DNA of 64,000 bases, taken from the NCBI GenBank assembly GCA_035573855.1, contig DATLZU010000020.1, positions 1 to 64,000 on the forward strand, read 5' to 3'. The DNA comes from DATLZU01 sp035573855. GTDB lineage: Bacteria; Nitrospirota; Nitrospiria; Nitrospirales; Nitrospiraceae. The notes beneath the pieces are model-generated. The model ran no database searches and had not been told where the DNA came from. It saw nothing but the letters and a program-made list of their open reading frames with translations. The stretch's first letter is position 1. Each line of letters starts with the position of its first letter. A program made the position numbers and the translations under genes. Below, in pieces: positions 34,316 to 42,646 of the stretch.

Positions 34316-35071
34316 ATGAGCGATCAGGGTTCTTCCAACAAACCGCTGTCTGCGCAGAGGGCTCGCCGCGGGGCCCTCAGGTTCGCGCGGTTTGCCGCGT
34401 CCTTCGTTGTGGCGGTCGTGGTCATCAATTCGCCCGCGCTGGCCCGGTCGTTTCAGGAGGAAGTCCAACACCGAAAGCAAATCATTCCAATCTTGGGCAC
34501 CACGTTCGACCGGGACAGAAAACCGATCGGGGTAGTCGCCCAACTCCAGGTTTCCGTAGCGAGCCGAAAGGACCGCAACGGGATGGAGGTCACCTTTGAG
34601 TCCAATCCGGGACGATTTTCGATCCGAGCACAGGTGGCCGTGGTGACCGCGATCAATCGAGCGGCCCGACTGGCCGGTCTGAATACGGATTCCTGGAGTG
34701 TGTCGTTGACCGTGCCGTATGAAGGAGTCACCATCTATGGCGAAAGTCTATCCGCCATGGTGGGCCTGACGGTCGTGGCCTTGGCGAAGGGCGATTTCAT
34801 TAAGCCAGCCCGCGTGTTGACCGGTACCGTCACCCGGGACGGGCATATTGGCGCGGTCGGTGGCATTTCGCTCAAATTGGCGGCCGCGCGGGATCAGAAT
34901 CTGCGCCGAGTCCTAGTGCCGGAGGAGTACGATATCGCAGATGGTGACTGGGAGACCCCTTTCCTGTTGCAGGTATCTCCCGTGGGAACCGTCACGACCG
35001 CTTATGAGGCGCTGACGGACCGGCCGCTCGAAGCTGCAGGGCCTTCGGATCCTCCGCTCGCTGAAGACTAG
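34316..35071 (+). CDS. Secreted Lon (S16)-type peptidase domain protein
   Basis: 251 residues. N-terminal signal peptide (FARFAASFVVAVVVINSPALA then RSFQEE), a linker, and a stretch like the Lon proteolytic domain: YEGVTIYGESLSAMVGLTVVALAKG, ARVLTGTVTRDGHIGAVGGISLKLAAARDQNLRRVLVPEE. Ser146 aligns with the Lon catalytic Ser and Lys187 with the catalytic Lys (GGxxxK). There is no AAA+ module, so it would act without ATP-driven unfolding in the periplasm. Stands alone upstream of the DHS-like gene. Confidence 0.75.
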   Translation: MSDQGSSNKPLSAQRARRGALRFARFAASFVVAVVVINSPALARSFQEEVQHRKQIIPILGTTFDRDRKPIGVVAQLQVSVASRKDRNGMEVTFESNPGRFSIRAQVAVVTAINRAARLAGLNTDSWSVSLTVPYEGVTIYGESLSAMVGLTVVALAKGDFIKPARVLTGTVTRDGHIGAVGGISLKLAAARDQNLRRVLVPEEYDIADGDWETPFLLQVSPVGTVTTAYEALTDRPLEAAGPSDPPLAED

Positions 35072-35335
35072 CCACGCCCTGTCCGGATCCGGCTCTTCGC
35101 GTCGAGTCCTGTGCTGTGGCGACGCCGCCTGGTTGTTTGGCTGTCGGCATGGGGTCGCGTCCGATTCGGCGCGCACGTGTCCGCGGAGTCATCGATGATC
35201 TTCCTCTACTGGCGAAGCTAACGGGGAGAATCGTCTCTCCGCTAAGGTCTCGTGAATTGACGCCTATACGATCGGTTGTGTATAAGGGAGTCGCTTTTGT
35301 GTCGCGCTCGTTCGGCTTGAGTAGGAGTGCGCAGC

Positions 35336-36445
35336 ATGCCCGCACGCGAATTCCACGACGGCGCAAAGGACGGGTTAGAGGCGCTTGAGCCTCTTGATCC
35401 AGACAAGATCACATCTTTTTCGGACCTCCTTGTCGCGATGCGCAAGACCGCTTTCGGAGGCCGGCGCTTAGGCGAAGCCTTCGAGGTGCTGGTAGCGATG
35501 ATCGAGGATCCGGACTGTTCGGTCGTCTTGACGCTGTCGGGCGCCATGACGATCGCCAAAATGGGCAAGATCATTAGCAGCATGATCGATTACGGGATGG
35601 TTCAGGTCGTCGTCTCAACCGGCGCACTGATCGCGCATGGGCTCAGCGAGTCTGTGGGGAAGGTACACTATCGGCACAGTCCGTCGATGAGCGACGAGGA
35701 GTTGTTCCGCAAGGGCTATAACCGGGTGTACGATACTTTGGAGATGGAAGCCAACCTCAATTACGTAGAACATGTGGTGTCGCAAACGCTCAAGCGGATC
35801 AACGCCGATCAGCCGTTGTCTTCGGAAATCTTGACGCGGGAATTGGGGCGGACATTGGCGGAGGAGTATGAAGGCAGCGGCATTTTGAAGAGCGCGTATC
35901 TCAAAAAAGTCCCCGTGTACATCCCGGCTTTCACCGATTCCGAAATGGGACTGGATGTGGGCACCTGGGCGATGGGCAAGTCCGTGGACTTAGCCCGGGC
36001 TCAGGCTCAGGGACAAGCGGGGGGAGATCTTGCGGTGTTACGGGCGCTTCATCGGTTCTGCCCGGCATTCAATCCTTATCTGGATTTGAACAGCTACACG
36101 GACCATGTCCTCTCGGCCAAGCGGTTGGGTATTTTCACGATCGGAGGCGGAGTGCCGCGGAACTGGGCGCAGCAAGTCGGGCCATATATCGAGATCGGGA
36201 ACTTGCGGCTGGGGTTGAACGTCAAACCGCCTCGCTTCCAGTACGGGGTGCGGATCTGCCCCGAACCCGATTACTGGGGAGGGCTGAGCGGGTGCACCTA
36301 TCAGGAGGGGATCTCCTGGGGGAAGTTCGTACCTCCCAGCGAAGGCGGCCGTTTTGCCGAGGTATTGAGTGACGCGACGGTAGTCTGGCCTCTCCTGATG
36401 ATGGGATTGCTGGAACGGTTCGGGCACAAAGGGAAGCCCGCATGA
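35336..36445 (+). CDS. Deoxyhypusine synthase-like protein
   Basis: 369 residues from the ATG preceded by TAGGAG. The NAD-binding fold and active-site Lys are seen: SGAMTIAKMGKIISSMI, VSTGALIAHGLSES, TIGGGVPRNWAQQ and GISWGKFVP (Lys330). Bacteria lack eIF5A, and bacterial relatives are reported to work in spermidine or homospermidine formation by transferring an aminobutyl group. Arginine decarboxylase and agmatinase genes lie 2.7-4 kb downstream on the same strand, consistent with such a role. The product is not settled by sequence. Confidence 0.85.
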   Translation: MPAREFHDGAKDGLEALEPLDPDKITSFSDLLVAMRKTAFGGRRLGEAFEVLVAMIEDPDCSVVLTLSGAMTIAKMGKIISSMIDYGMVQVVVSTGALIAHGLSESVGKVHYRHSPSMSDEELFRKGYNRVYDTLEMEANLNYVEHVVSQTLKRINADQPLSSEILTRELGRTLAEEYEGSGILKSAYLKKVPVYIPAFTDSEMGLDVGTWAMGKSVDLARAQAQGQAGGDLAVLRALHRFCPAFNPYLDLNSYTDHVLSAKRLGIFTIGGGVPRNWAQQVGPYIEIGNLRLGLNVKPPRFQYGVRICPEPDYWGGLSGCTYQEGISWGKFVPPSEGGRFAEVLSDATVVWPLLMMGLLERFGHKGKPA

Positions 36446-37143
36446 CCGCGCGATTCTCGCAAGGATCGAGTGAACCGACCGTGTCGACAGGCAGACGAGC
36501 GGCGGCGCCCTTCCAGACGGCGCTGCTGGCTTGCGTGGCGCTGCTGCTTTCATCGGGCGGCACCCTGCGGGGTGCCGCGGACGCGGCGGATCTTCGGGTC
36601 CGCGGGAATTCGGATGCGCCGGTGACTTTGATTGAATACTCGGATTTCACCTGCGGGTATTGTCTGAAATTCTTCCGCGAGACCTGGCCCCGCATCCAGG
36701 CCAAGTATGTGGAGACCGGCAAGGTCCGATTCGTCTATCGGGACTATCCCCGCGCCGATCAGGGGCCGGGGGTGGATGCGGCGATCGCTGCGCGTTGTGC
36801 CGGCGATCAGGGCCGCTACTGGGCTATGCATGATCGTCTGTTCGCGGACGGCGGGCGGCTCGACGCGACGACGTTCGACCGGCACGCCAAGGCTCTGGGG
36901 TTGGATACTGCGAGCTTCTCGGCCTGCATGCGCGACGGTCGGCACGTGGATTCGATTTTCCACGATCGGCAGGAGGGAGCCCGCTGGGGATTCCGCGGGA
37001 CGCCCGGATTCGTCCTGATGCCGACCGGGCGCGGCGGGGACACGGCCGTCATGATTCCAGGGGCGTTTCCCTATCAGGTATTTGAAGAAGAGATCGAGCG
37101 GCTGCTGGCGCGGGTCCGGCCGCGAGGCAAAGGTGGTGCGTAA
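36442..37143 (+). CDS. DsbA-type thiol-disulfide oxidoreductase (DSBA/thioredoxin-4 domain)
   Basis: 233 residues, start overlapping the previous stop (ATGA). A signal-like hydrophobic stretch (PFQTALLACVALLLSSGG) leads to a DsbA-like domain: APVTLIEYSDFTCGYCLKFFRETWPRIQAKY with the CGYC site, YPRADQGPGVDAAIAARCAGDQGRYWAMHDRLF, and cis-Pro in FRGTPGFVLMP. Likely periplasmic oxidation or isomerisation. Co-translated with the DHS-like gene for reasons not evident. Confidence 0.8.
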   Translation: MTARFSQGSSEPTVSTGRRAAAPFQTALLACVALLLSSGGTLRGAADAADLRVRGNSDAPVTLIEYSDFTCGYCLKFFRETWPRIQAKYVETGKVRFVYRDYPRADQGPGVDAAIAARCAGDQGRYWAMHDRLFADGGRLDATTFDRHAKALGLDTASFSACMRDGRHVDSIFHDRQEGARWGFRGTPGFVLMPTGRGGDTAVMIPGAFPYQVFEEEIERLLARVRPRGKGGA

Positions 37144-37217
37144 CGGCACTGCGCTGTTCAGCCGTATTCGTCCACTTAATTATTATTACAATGTCCATGG
37201 TCGGTTAGGAACTGCGT

Positions 37218-37496
37218 ATGTCATCCGCACAAGCGTTTTGGTCTGTACCCTGCGAAGACGGCGAACCGGACCTGTGGGTCTGTATGTCGTGCCTGAACGA
37301 AGTCTTCCGCCGCAAAGTCCCCAAGCCGGACTGTCCCACCTGCCATGGGGTGTCCACCTATGAGGCGTTCACGCTCGAGGCTATTCGGGATTGGGGGACG
37401 GAAGAACTGATCGCCAAGGCCGTCGCGGCTCAGGCTGAGGACAACGCGTCGCAGGCGACGCCCAGCGGTCTGTCCGCCGTCGAGTCCGCGGACTAA
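37218..37496 (+). CDS. Small zinc-ribbon-like protein
   Basis: 92 residues. Two cysteine pairs (CMSC, then CPTC after KPD) form a rubredoxin or zinc-ribbon knuckle; a further Cys lies at position 12. Then a helical tail (YEAFTLEAIRDWGTEELIAKAVAAQAEDN). No signal. Could bind Zn or be a small adaptor. Between the DsbA-like and aldehyde dehydrogenase genes. Confidence 0.6.
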   Translation: MSSAQAFWSVPCEDGEPDLWVCMSCLNEVFRRKVPKPDCPTCHGVSTYEAFTLEAIRDWGTEELIAKAVAAQAEDNASQATPSGLSAVESAD

Positions 37497-37531
37497 TCCT
37501 TCCGTCATCAGACTCATGGGGAATTTGCTCG

Positions 37532-38959
37532 GTGGAAGCGGCGCGCCCATTTCTCCTCGGCGGTCACTGGCAACGGTCGGCTTTGACCGCCAAGGTCGTC
37601 AATCCCTTCACCGGTGAGACGATCGCCGAAATCTGTCGGGCCGGACAGACGGAAGCCGCAGCGGCGGTCCAGGCGGCTGAGGCGGCGACGGTCCCTATGC
37701 GCGAGCTGCCCGCCCACGTCCGCGCCGATGCGTTGCTTCGGATCGCCGCCGCGTTGCGCGCCCGACAAGAAGAGGTGGCCCGGACCATTACCGCTGAGGC
37801 GGGAAAGCCGATCACTGATTCCCGCCGCGAAGTCGCGCGCGCTATTCAGACGTTCAGTGTCGCTGCTGAGGAGGCTAAGCGGATTCCCGGCGAGATTGTC
37901 CCGATGGATTGGACGCCGGGAACCGAGTTCTACCTCGGGATCCTGCGCCGGTTCCCGATCGGCCCGATTCTGGGCATCACTCCGTTCAACTTCCCGCTCA
38001 ATCTCGTCGCGCACAAGGTCGCTCCGGCTTTGGCGGCGGGCAATCCCATCGTGATCAAGCCGGCGCCGCAGACGCCGTTGACGGCGTTGCTGTTGGGTGA
38101 AATTGTGCTGGAATCCGGTCTGCCCGCCGGCGCCTTGAGCATCGTGCCGTGCGACAACGCGGTGGCAGAGCGCCTGGTTGTCGATGACCGGTTTAAGATG
38201 TTGAGTTTTACCGGTAGCGCTGCCGTGGGGTGGATGCTCAAAGGCAAGGCCGGAAAGAAGCGGGTGACGCTGGAACTGGGCGGCAACGCGGCGGTGATCG
38301 TGGAGCCGGATGCTGACCTGGATGTTGCGGCGCAGCGGTGCGCGGCGGGTGGCTATGCCTACGCGGGCCAGACCTGCATTTCGGTCCAGCGGATCTTCGT
38401 TCATCAGTCGGTGCTCCAGCCGTTCACCGAAAAGCTTCTGGCTCAGGTGGCTGCGTTGAAAGCTGGCGATCCGATCAAGGAGGACACGGTCATCGGCCCG
38501 TTGATTGATCAGGCTGCCGCCCGACGGGTGGAAGCCTGGATCGGCGAGGCGGTGGCGCAAGGCGGGAGACTGTTGCTCGGTGGCAAGCGGTCGGGTTCGG
38601 TGGTGGAGGCGACGGTCCTGAGCGAAGTCACGCCTACCATGAAAGTGTCCTGCCAAGAAGTATTCGGGCCCGTCGTGACCGTTTCGCCGTATCAACGCTT
38701 CGAAGACGCGTTGACGGCCGTGAACGATTCGCCCTACGGTTTGCAGGCCGGGGTGTTCACTCGAGATGTGGGCCGGATCTTTCATGCTTTTCGAAATCTG
38801 GAGGTGGGTACGGTCTTGGCGAACGAAATTCCGACGTTCCGGGCGGATCATATGCCTTACGGCGGAGTCAAGGACTCCGGCCTCGGGCGCGAAGGGGTAC
38901 GGTATGCCATCGAAGAGATGACGGAACCCCGGCTGCTCGTCCTCAACCTTCGCCAGTGA
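37532..38959 (+). CDS. NAD(P)-dependent aldehyde dehydrogenase
   Basis: 475 residues from a GTG start. Rossmann-type ALDH with PFNFPLNLVAHKVAPALAAGNPIVIKPA, SFTGSAAVGWML, catalytic Glu in TLELGGNAAVIV, catalytic Cys in GQTCISVQRIFVH, and EVFGPVVTVSPY. Close in layout to lactaldehyde or succinate-semialdehyde type enzymes; substrate not predictable. Near polyamine genes, so aminobutyraldehyde-type oxidation is conceivable. Confidence 0.9.
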   Translation: MEAARPFLLGGHWQRSALTAKVVNPFTGETIAEICRAGQTEAAAAVQAAEAATVPMRELPAHVRADALLRIAAALRARQEEVARTITAEAGKPITDSRREVARAIQTFSVAAEEAKRIPGEIVPMDWTPGTEFYLGILRRFPIGPILGITPFNFPLNLVAHKVAPALAAGNPIVIKPAPQTPLTALLLGEIVLESGLPAGALSIVPCDNAVAERLVVDDRFKMLSFTGSAAVGWMLKGKAGKKRVTLELGGNAAVIVEPDADLDVAAQRCAAGGYAYAGQTCISVQRIFVHQSVLQPFTEKLLAQVAALKAGDPIKEDTVIGPLIDQAAARRVEAWIGEAVAQGGRLLLGGKRSGSVVEATVLSEVTPTMKVSCQEVFGPVVTVSPYQRFEDALTAVNDSPYGLQAGVFTRDVGRIFHAFRNLEVGTVLANEIPTFRADHMPYGGVKDSGLGREGVRYAIEEMTEPRLLVLNLRQ

Positions 38960-38982
38960 ACTGCGTCCCTCCTAAAAAATCC

Positions 38983-39000
38983 TTCCGCCATATTGCGGAA
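38983..39000. terminator. Hairpin after the aldehyde dehydrogenase gene
   Basis: TTCCGC, a 6-base loop and GCGGAA, with an A6 run on the left. It would act as an intrinsic terminator for minus-strand transcription and only as a hairpin for the plus-strand gene. Confidence 0.4.
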
Positions 39001-39123
39001 CCGTCTTCAACTTGGTACAACACCGGCCTTGTGCGCCGGTTGTCCGAAACGGCGCGTGAGTGAAATCCGGTGGGCAGCGGACGCGGCTGACGCGTTCGCA
39101 CGGATGAAGGGGGGAGCGCGACG

Positions 39124-39699
39124 ATGGTTCCGACTCATATGTTCTTGACCAGAGGCGTCGGAGTGCACAAGGAAAAGTTGGCGTCCTTCGAACAGGCTCT
39201 TCGTAGCGCAGGCGTGGCGTACTGTAATCTTGTCAGCGTGTCTTCGATTCTTCCGCCCAATTGCAAGATCATCCCGCGCAAACGCGGGGAAAAGCTGCTC
39301 AACCCGGGCGAGATCACTTTCTGCGTGATGGCCCGTTCGGAGACCAACGAGCGGAATCGGTTGATCTCCGCTTCCATCGGTCTCGCGATTCCGACGGACC
39401 GCCGCACCTACGGGTATCTGTCGGAACACCATGCTTACGGCGAGACGGATGAGGAATCCGGTGAGTATACGGAAGATCTGGCGGCCCAGATGCTCGCCAC
39501 GACGTTGGGGATCGAGTTCGACGCCAATCAGGCCTGGAAGGAGCGGGAGCAGGTCTTTAAAATGGGCGGCAAGATCGTTAGGACGTTAAACATCACCCAG
39601 TCCGCGATCGGGCGGCCCAACAGATGGACGACGGTGGTGGCTTTGGCCGTCTTCATTCCGCCGGAGAATCTGCCCAAGAAGGTCCGCCGCCGTCCATAA
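39124..39699 (+). CDS. Pyruvoyl-dependent arginine decarboxylase
   Basis: 191 residues. The self-cleavage site is Ser40-Ser41 in LVSVSSILPPNCKIIPRKRGEKL, producing the pyruvoyl group. The family pattern is clear: FLTRGVGVHKEKLASFEQALRSAGV and SASIGLAIPTDRRTYGYLSEHHAYGETDEESGEYTEDLAAQML. Converts arginine to agmatine. Followed 53 bases later by agmatinase, giving putrescine. Confidence 0.93.
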   Translation: MVPTHMFLTRGVGVHKEKLASFEQALRSAGVAYCNLVSVSSILPPNCKIIPRKRGEKLLNPGEITFCVMARSETNERNRLISASIGLAIPTDRRTYGYLSEHHAYGETDEESGEYTEDLAAQMLATTLGIEFDANQAWKEREQVFKMGGKIVRTLNITQSAIGRPNRWTTVVALAVFIPPENLPKKVRRRP

Positions 39700-39752
39700 G
39701 CGTCAACGCGCATCGGCTGCGGCCGCCCAGCGTCCAGATCAGCGGCTATACC

Positions 39753-40685
39753 ATGACCCTTCCTCACGGTTGGCTCGGCCAGGAGCGGAATTTTCTCGGC
39801 ATCGGCGAACCCTGGTGCCATCCGGATCATGCCGGAGTCTACGTCCTTCCGGCACCCTACGAACACACCTCCAGCTACGTTCGTGGTTCCGACCGAGGGC
39901 CATCGGCGATCATTGATGCCTCTCATCAGGTCGAGTTGTATGACGAAACCCTGCATTGTGAACCCTACCGGGAATGGGGTGGAATTGCGACCGCCGCCCC
40001 GCTGGCGCTTGAGGGGAAAGTCGACCGGGAAGCTGTGGAGGCCATCGAAGCCTACGTCCGTCCCCACGTGCAACCGGGACGGTTCGTCCTAACCTTGACC
40101 GGAGAGCATACAGGCGCGCTCGGCGCAATCCGCGCCCATGCGCACCGTTATCCCGATCTCTGTGTGGTCCAGATCGACGCTCATGGGGATCTTCGCAAGG
40201 CCTACCAGGACAACCCGTACAGCCATGCGAGCGTCATGGCCCGCGTGGTCGACGAAGGGTTGCCGCTGGTGCAGGTCGGGATTCGGTCGATCTCGCCGGA
40301 AGAAATCGGCTTGATCAACCGGACTCCCTCCGTGACCACGTTTTTTGCGTCCCAGATTTTGGATCCCGCCGGTCCTTATGAAGGGCGCGCCGCGCGGTGG
40401 GTGCCGGACGTGGTGAAGGCCTGCAAGGGGCCGGTCTATCTGACGTTCGACTGCGACGGGCTGGATTCCTCGCTCCTGCCGGCGCTGGGCACGCCGGAGC
40501 CTGGCGGGCTCGGGTGGTACGACACATTGGCTTTGGTCACGGCGCTGGCTCAGGGGCCTGGCATCGTCGGCATGGACGTCAGCGAGCTTGCTCCGATCGA
40601 AGGGTTTGTGGCGCCGCAGTTCGCCGTCGCGCGCCTGCTCTACCGCATCCTCGGCCGCGTTCGCGCAGGACGCCGCGTGACGTAG
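39753..40685 (+). CDS. speB: Agmatinase (ureohydrolase family)
   Basis: 310 residues from the ATG of MTLPHGWLGQERNFLGIGEPW. Binuclear Mn ligands are seen in LTGEHTGALGAI (His), QIDAHGDLRKAY and TFDCDGLDSSLLPALGTPEPGGL (D-x-D-x-x-D). Hydrolyses agmatine to putrescine and urea. The decarboxylase upstream and DHS-like gene in the same region support a putrescine route. Confidence 0.9.
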   Translation: MTLPHGWLGQERNFLGIGEPWCHPDHAGVYVLPAPYEHTSSYVRGSDRGPSAIIDASHQVELYDETLHCEPYREWGGIATAAPLALEGKVDREAVEAIEAYVRPHVQPGRFVLTLTGEHTGALGAIRAHAHRYPDLCVVQIDAHGDLRKAYQDNPYSHASVMARVVDEGLPLVQVGIRSISPEEIGLINRTPSVTTFFASQILDPAGPYEGRAARWVPDVVKACKGPVYLTFDCDGLDSSLLPALGTPEPGGLGWYDTLALVTALAQGPGIVGMDVSELAPIEGFVAPQFAVARLLYRILGRVRAGRRVT

Positions 40686-40756
40686 CCCGGCTCTTTCCCC
40701 CCTTCTCCCCGCCGATCTTTGTTTCTTGGTACACTCGGGACCGCGAGTGTGTACCC

Positions 40757-41476
40757 ATGACCCGGATCAATAAATTTTTCACCGAGCAGGGCATTTGCTC
40801 CCGCCGGGAGGCGGATCGGCTCATTGAAGAAGGTCGTGTCACGATTAACGGCCGGATCGCCCGGTTGGGTGACAAGGTGGGGCCCGGCGACGTCGTCACC
40901 AGGGACGGCCAGGTGATTCGCCAGAATGTCGCGGCGGTCTATATCAAGTATCACAAGCCGATCGGCGTCATCACGACCAGCGAACCCCATGTGAAACGCA
41001 ACATCATCGCCGAAATCGGGCATCCCGCGCGCATCTTTCCGGTCGGGCGGCTGGACAAGGACTCCTCCGGCTTGATCCTCCTGACCAACGACGGCGACAT
41101 TGTGAACGAGATTCTCAGGACCGAACACGGTCATGAGCGGGAGTACGTGGTCCAAGTCGACCGGGAGTTTGATGGGCGATTCCTGGAACGCATGGCCGGC
41201 GGAGTGGTGGTGCTCGGGAAGCGGACCAAGCCGTGCACTGTGGCGAGGCTTGGCCCGCGCTGCTTCCGCATTGTGCTGACGGAGGGACGCAATCGGCAGA
41301 TCCGGCGCATGTGCCAAGCCCTCGGGTATCGAGTCGTCAGCCTGCAGCGCGTCCGAATCATGCACATCACGCTCGACGGCCTGCGACCGGGCCAATGGAA
41401 AAACCTCACCGAGCGAGAACGGTCGAAACTGTTTCGCGCACTGGGAAAGCCAGAGACGAGAGGCATGCGATCGTGA
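40757..41476 (+). CDS. 23S rRNA pseudouridine synthase, RluF-like
   Basis: 239 residues. N-terminal S4 domain (MTRINKFFTEQGICSRREADRLIEEGRVTINGRIA) and catalytic RsuA/RluB/E/F domain with the Asp in GRLDKDSSGLILLTNDG, followed by EGRNRQIRRMCQALGYRVVSLQRVRI. The family assignment among RluB, RluE and RluF is best with RluF (HKPIGVITTSE). It modifies the large-subunit rRNA. The stop overlaps a GTG that opens the repeat-containing small frame. Confidence 0.85.
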   Translation: MTRINKFFTEQGICSRREADRLIEEGRVTINGRIARLGDKVGPGDVVTRDGQVIRQNVAAVYIKYHKPIGVITTSEPHVKRNIIAEIGHPARIFPVGRLDKDSSGLILLTNDGDIVNEILRTEHGHEREYVVQVDREFDGRFLERMAGGVVVLGKRTKPCTVARLGPRCFRIVLTEGRNRQIRRMCQALGYRVVSLQRVRIMHITLDGLRPGQWKNLTERERSKLFRALGKPETRGMRS

Positions 41477-41610
41477 ACGCTGAGGAACTCGGCAACGCGA
41501 AGAAGCCTCTTATCAGTCGCTTCGGGCTCCAGACGATTCTGGGATCGGCGGCCTCCCTCAACGGCAACGCGAAGAAGCCTCTTATCAGTCGCTTCGGGAG
41601 ACCGAGCTAG
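41473..41610 (+). CDS. 45-residue repeat-containing small frame
   Basis: A GTG start overlaps the RluF-like stop (GTGA). The product is VNAEEL, GNAKKPLISRFG, LQTILGSAASLN, a second GNAKKPLISRFG, then RPS. The last 26 bases are antisense to the 3' end of the 4HB-MCP gene. It could be a real small peptide with two repeat units, or a by-product of the DNA duplication. No homologue recognised, and no ribosome site beyond the coupling. Confidence 0.3.
   Translation: MNAEELGNAKKPLISRFGLQTILGSAASLNGNAKKPLISRFGRPS
41490..41526 (+). repeat. 37-bp direct repeat, copy 1
   Basis: Identical at all 37 positions to 41562-41598, with 35 bases between the copies (72-base period, 24 codons). On the minus strand each copy contains TGATAA and a weak hairpin (GAAGC with GCTTC), so a duplicated gene end is one origin. 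Confidence 0.95.
41562..41598 (+). repeat. 37-bp direct repeat, copy 2
   Basis: Second copy of the same unit. The stop codon and last residues of the minus-strand 4HB-MCP gene fall inside it. Confidence 0.95.
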
Positions 41611-42370
41611 GGCTTTCGGCGGAGACGGTGATCGGCGAAACGGCCGGTTCTTGCTCTTCGTGTCGAGCGGGCGGGAGGGTGGCCGGAAGCTGCGGTCCCG
41701 GCGACCGCGGGAGGAACAAGTTCAGCAACGCAATGAAAAAACTCCCGCCGACCAGCATCGCGCTGGTGGTACGGATGGTTCTGGTCCCCTCGTCGCGCAT
41801 ATCTTTGGCGACGTCCGCGACGGTTTCGATGAGTCGATCCAACGCCAGGCTGACTTGGATCATCTTGGGACCGGAATTGTCCGCAGCGTGGATTTCGGCT
41901 TTACGGCGGAGCTCGGCCGCTTCCTTGGCAGAGGGGGCGTTCCATTCCTGCGTCAGCAGTTGAATCGTCAAGCTGGCTGCGGAGAAATATTGGTCGAGAC
42001 TGTCGCGGACCGCTTGGAGGTCACGCGGCTCGCTGCGGCCGCTGCGCGAGACCCGCAAGCTCGCGGCGGCGTAACGGTCGATAGCGTGTTGGATGCGGGC
42101 CCGTTGATACGGCAGGGACTCCGTAATGCGCTCGAATTCCTTCTTGTTGGGGGCTTCGAGGGCGCGAATGATCGTATTCCGGTACCGCATCACATCGGCG
42201 GAGATATGAGCCAGGTCGGCCGCGCCGAGTGTGTATTCGGTGTACATGACGCGCAGGTCTTGGTCGACCTGGCTCAATGCCTGGCCGCTGACCCAGCCAA
42301 GCCCCGCGATCAGCGCGCTGATTAAAAGTTGCGACCCGCTGGGCCATGTGATGCGAAACCGACCAAGCAT
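41585..42370 (-). CDS. Membrane protein with MCP-type four-helix-bundle sensor domain
   Basis: 261 residues with GGGAGG before the ATG. TM1 (QLLISALIAGLGWVSG), a periplasmic helical domain like 4HB_MCP (QVDQDLRVMYTEYTLGAADLAHISADVMRYRNTIIRALEAPNKKEFERITESLP), then TM2 (TTSAMLVGGSFFIALLNLFL) and a short disordered Pro-rich tail (GPQLPATLPPARHEEQEPAVSP). No HAMP, kinase or methyl-accepting part, so it may be a stand-alone sensor or a truncated receptor. It ends inside the 37-bp repeat. Confidence 0.7.
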   Translation of the reverse strand: MLGRFRITWPSGSQLLISALIAGLGWVSGQALSQVDQDLRVMYTEYTLGAADLAHISADVMRYRNTIIRALEAPNKKEFERITESLPYQRARIQHAIDRYAAASLRVSRSGRSEPRDLQAVRDSLDQYFSAASLTIQLLTQEWNAPSAKEAAELRRKAEIHAADNSGPKMIQVSLALDRLIETVADVAKDMRDEGTRTIRTTSAMLVGGSFFIALLNLFLPRSPGPQLPATLPPARHEEQEPAVSPITVSAESPSSVSRSD

Positions 42371-42479
42371 GGTTCGCCTCCCTCTCCCGTAGGGCGGCCT
42401 CGCCGAGCCGGGAGCGCATGCGAGCCAGTCTAGCAAATTCGATCCTGGAAAGGAATCGCCGTGCGCCGCCCTTCGGCCC

Positions 42480-42645
42480 GTTGTCGGGCAGTATGATACG
42501 GCGTCCGCCCGTGCGGCCAATGCGAAGGCCGACGACGTGTTTCCGGCGCTGTTGCCGGAGAAGCCGATGATGTTCTCGCCGGGAGCCACCCCGCACTGAT
42601 CACCACCGCGGCCGCAACGAACTGACCGAGCGTGACGCCCACGGC
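42480..42645 (-). pseudogene. Fossil of a second ABC exporter
   Basis: Directly after the stop of the intact ABC gene, minus-strand frames show VTLGQFVAAAVVISA, similar to the LTLGQLVAAEVVVGT of the intact gene, followed in another frame by APGENIIGFSGNSAGNTSSAFALAA, similar to the Walker-A region TPGEKVGIYATSTIAKTTLARVLAG. About 80 residues in between are missing. This reads as a deleted paralogue relic. Boundaries are approximate. Confidence 0.55.
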
Positions 42646-42646
42646 C

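Noticed and set aside
41490..41598. Two 37-bp repeats with a 35-bp spacer look like a minimal CRISPR array
   Set aside because: Only two repeats, no leader or cas genes, period divisible by three, and both copies fall within an open frame and the end of a membrane protein gene.
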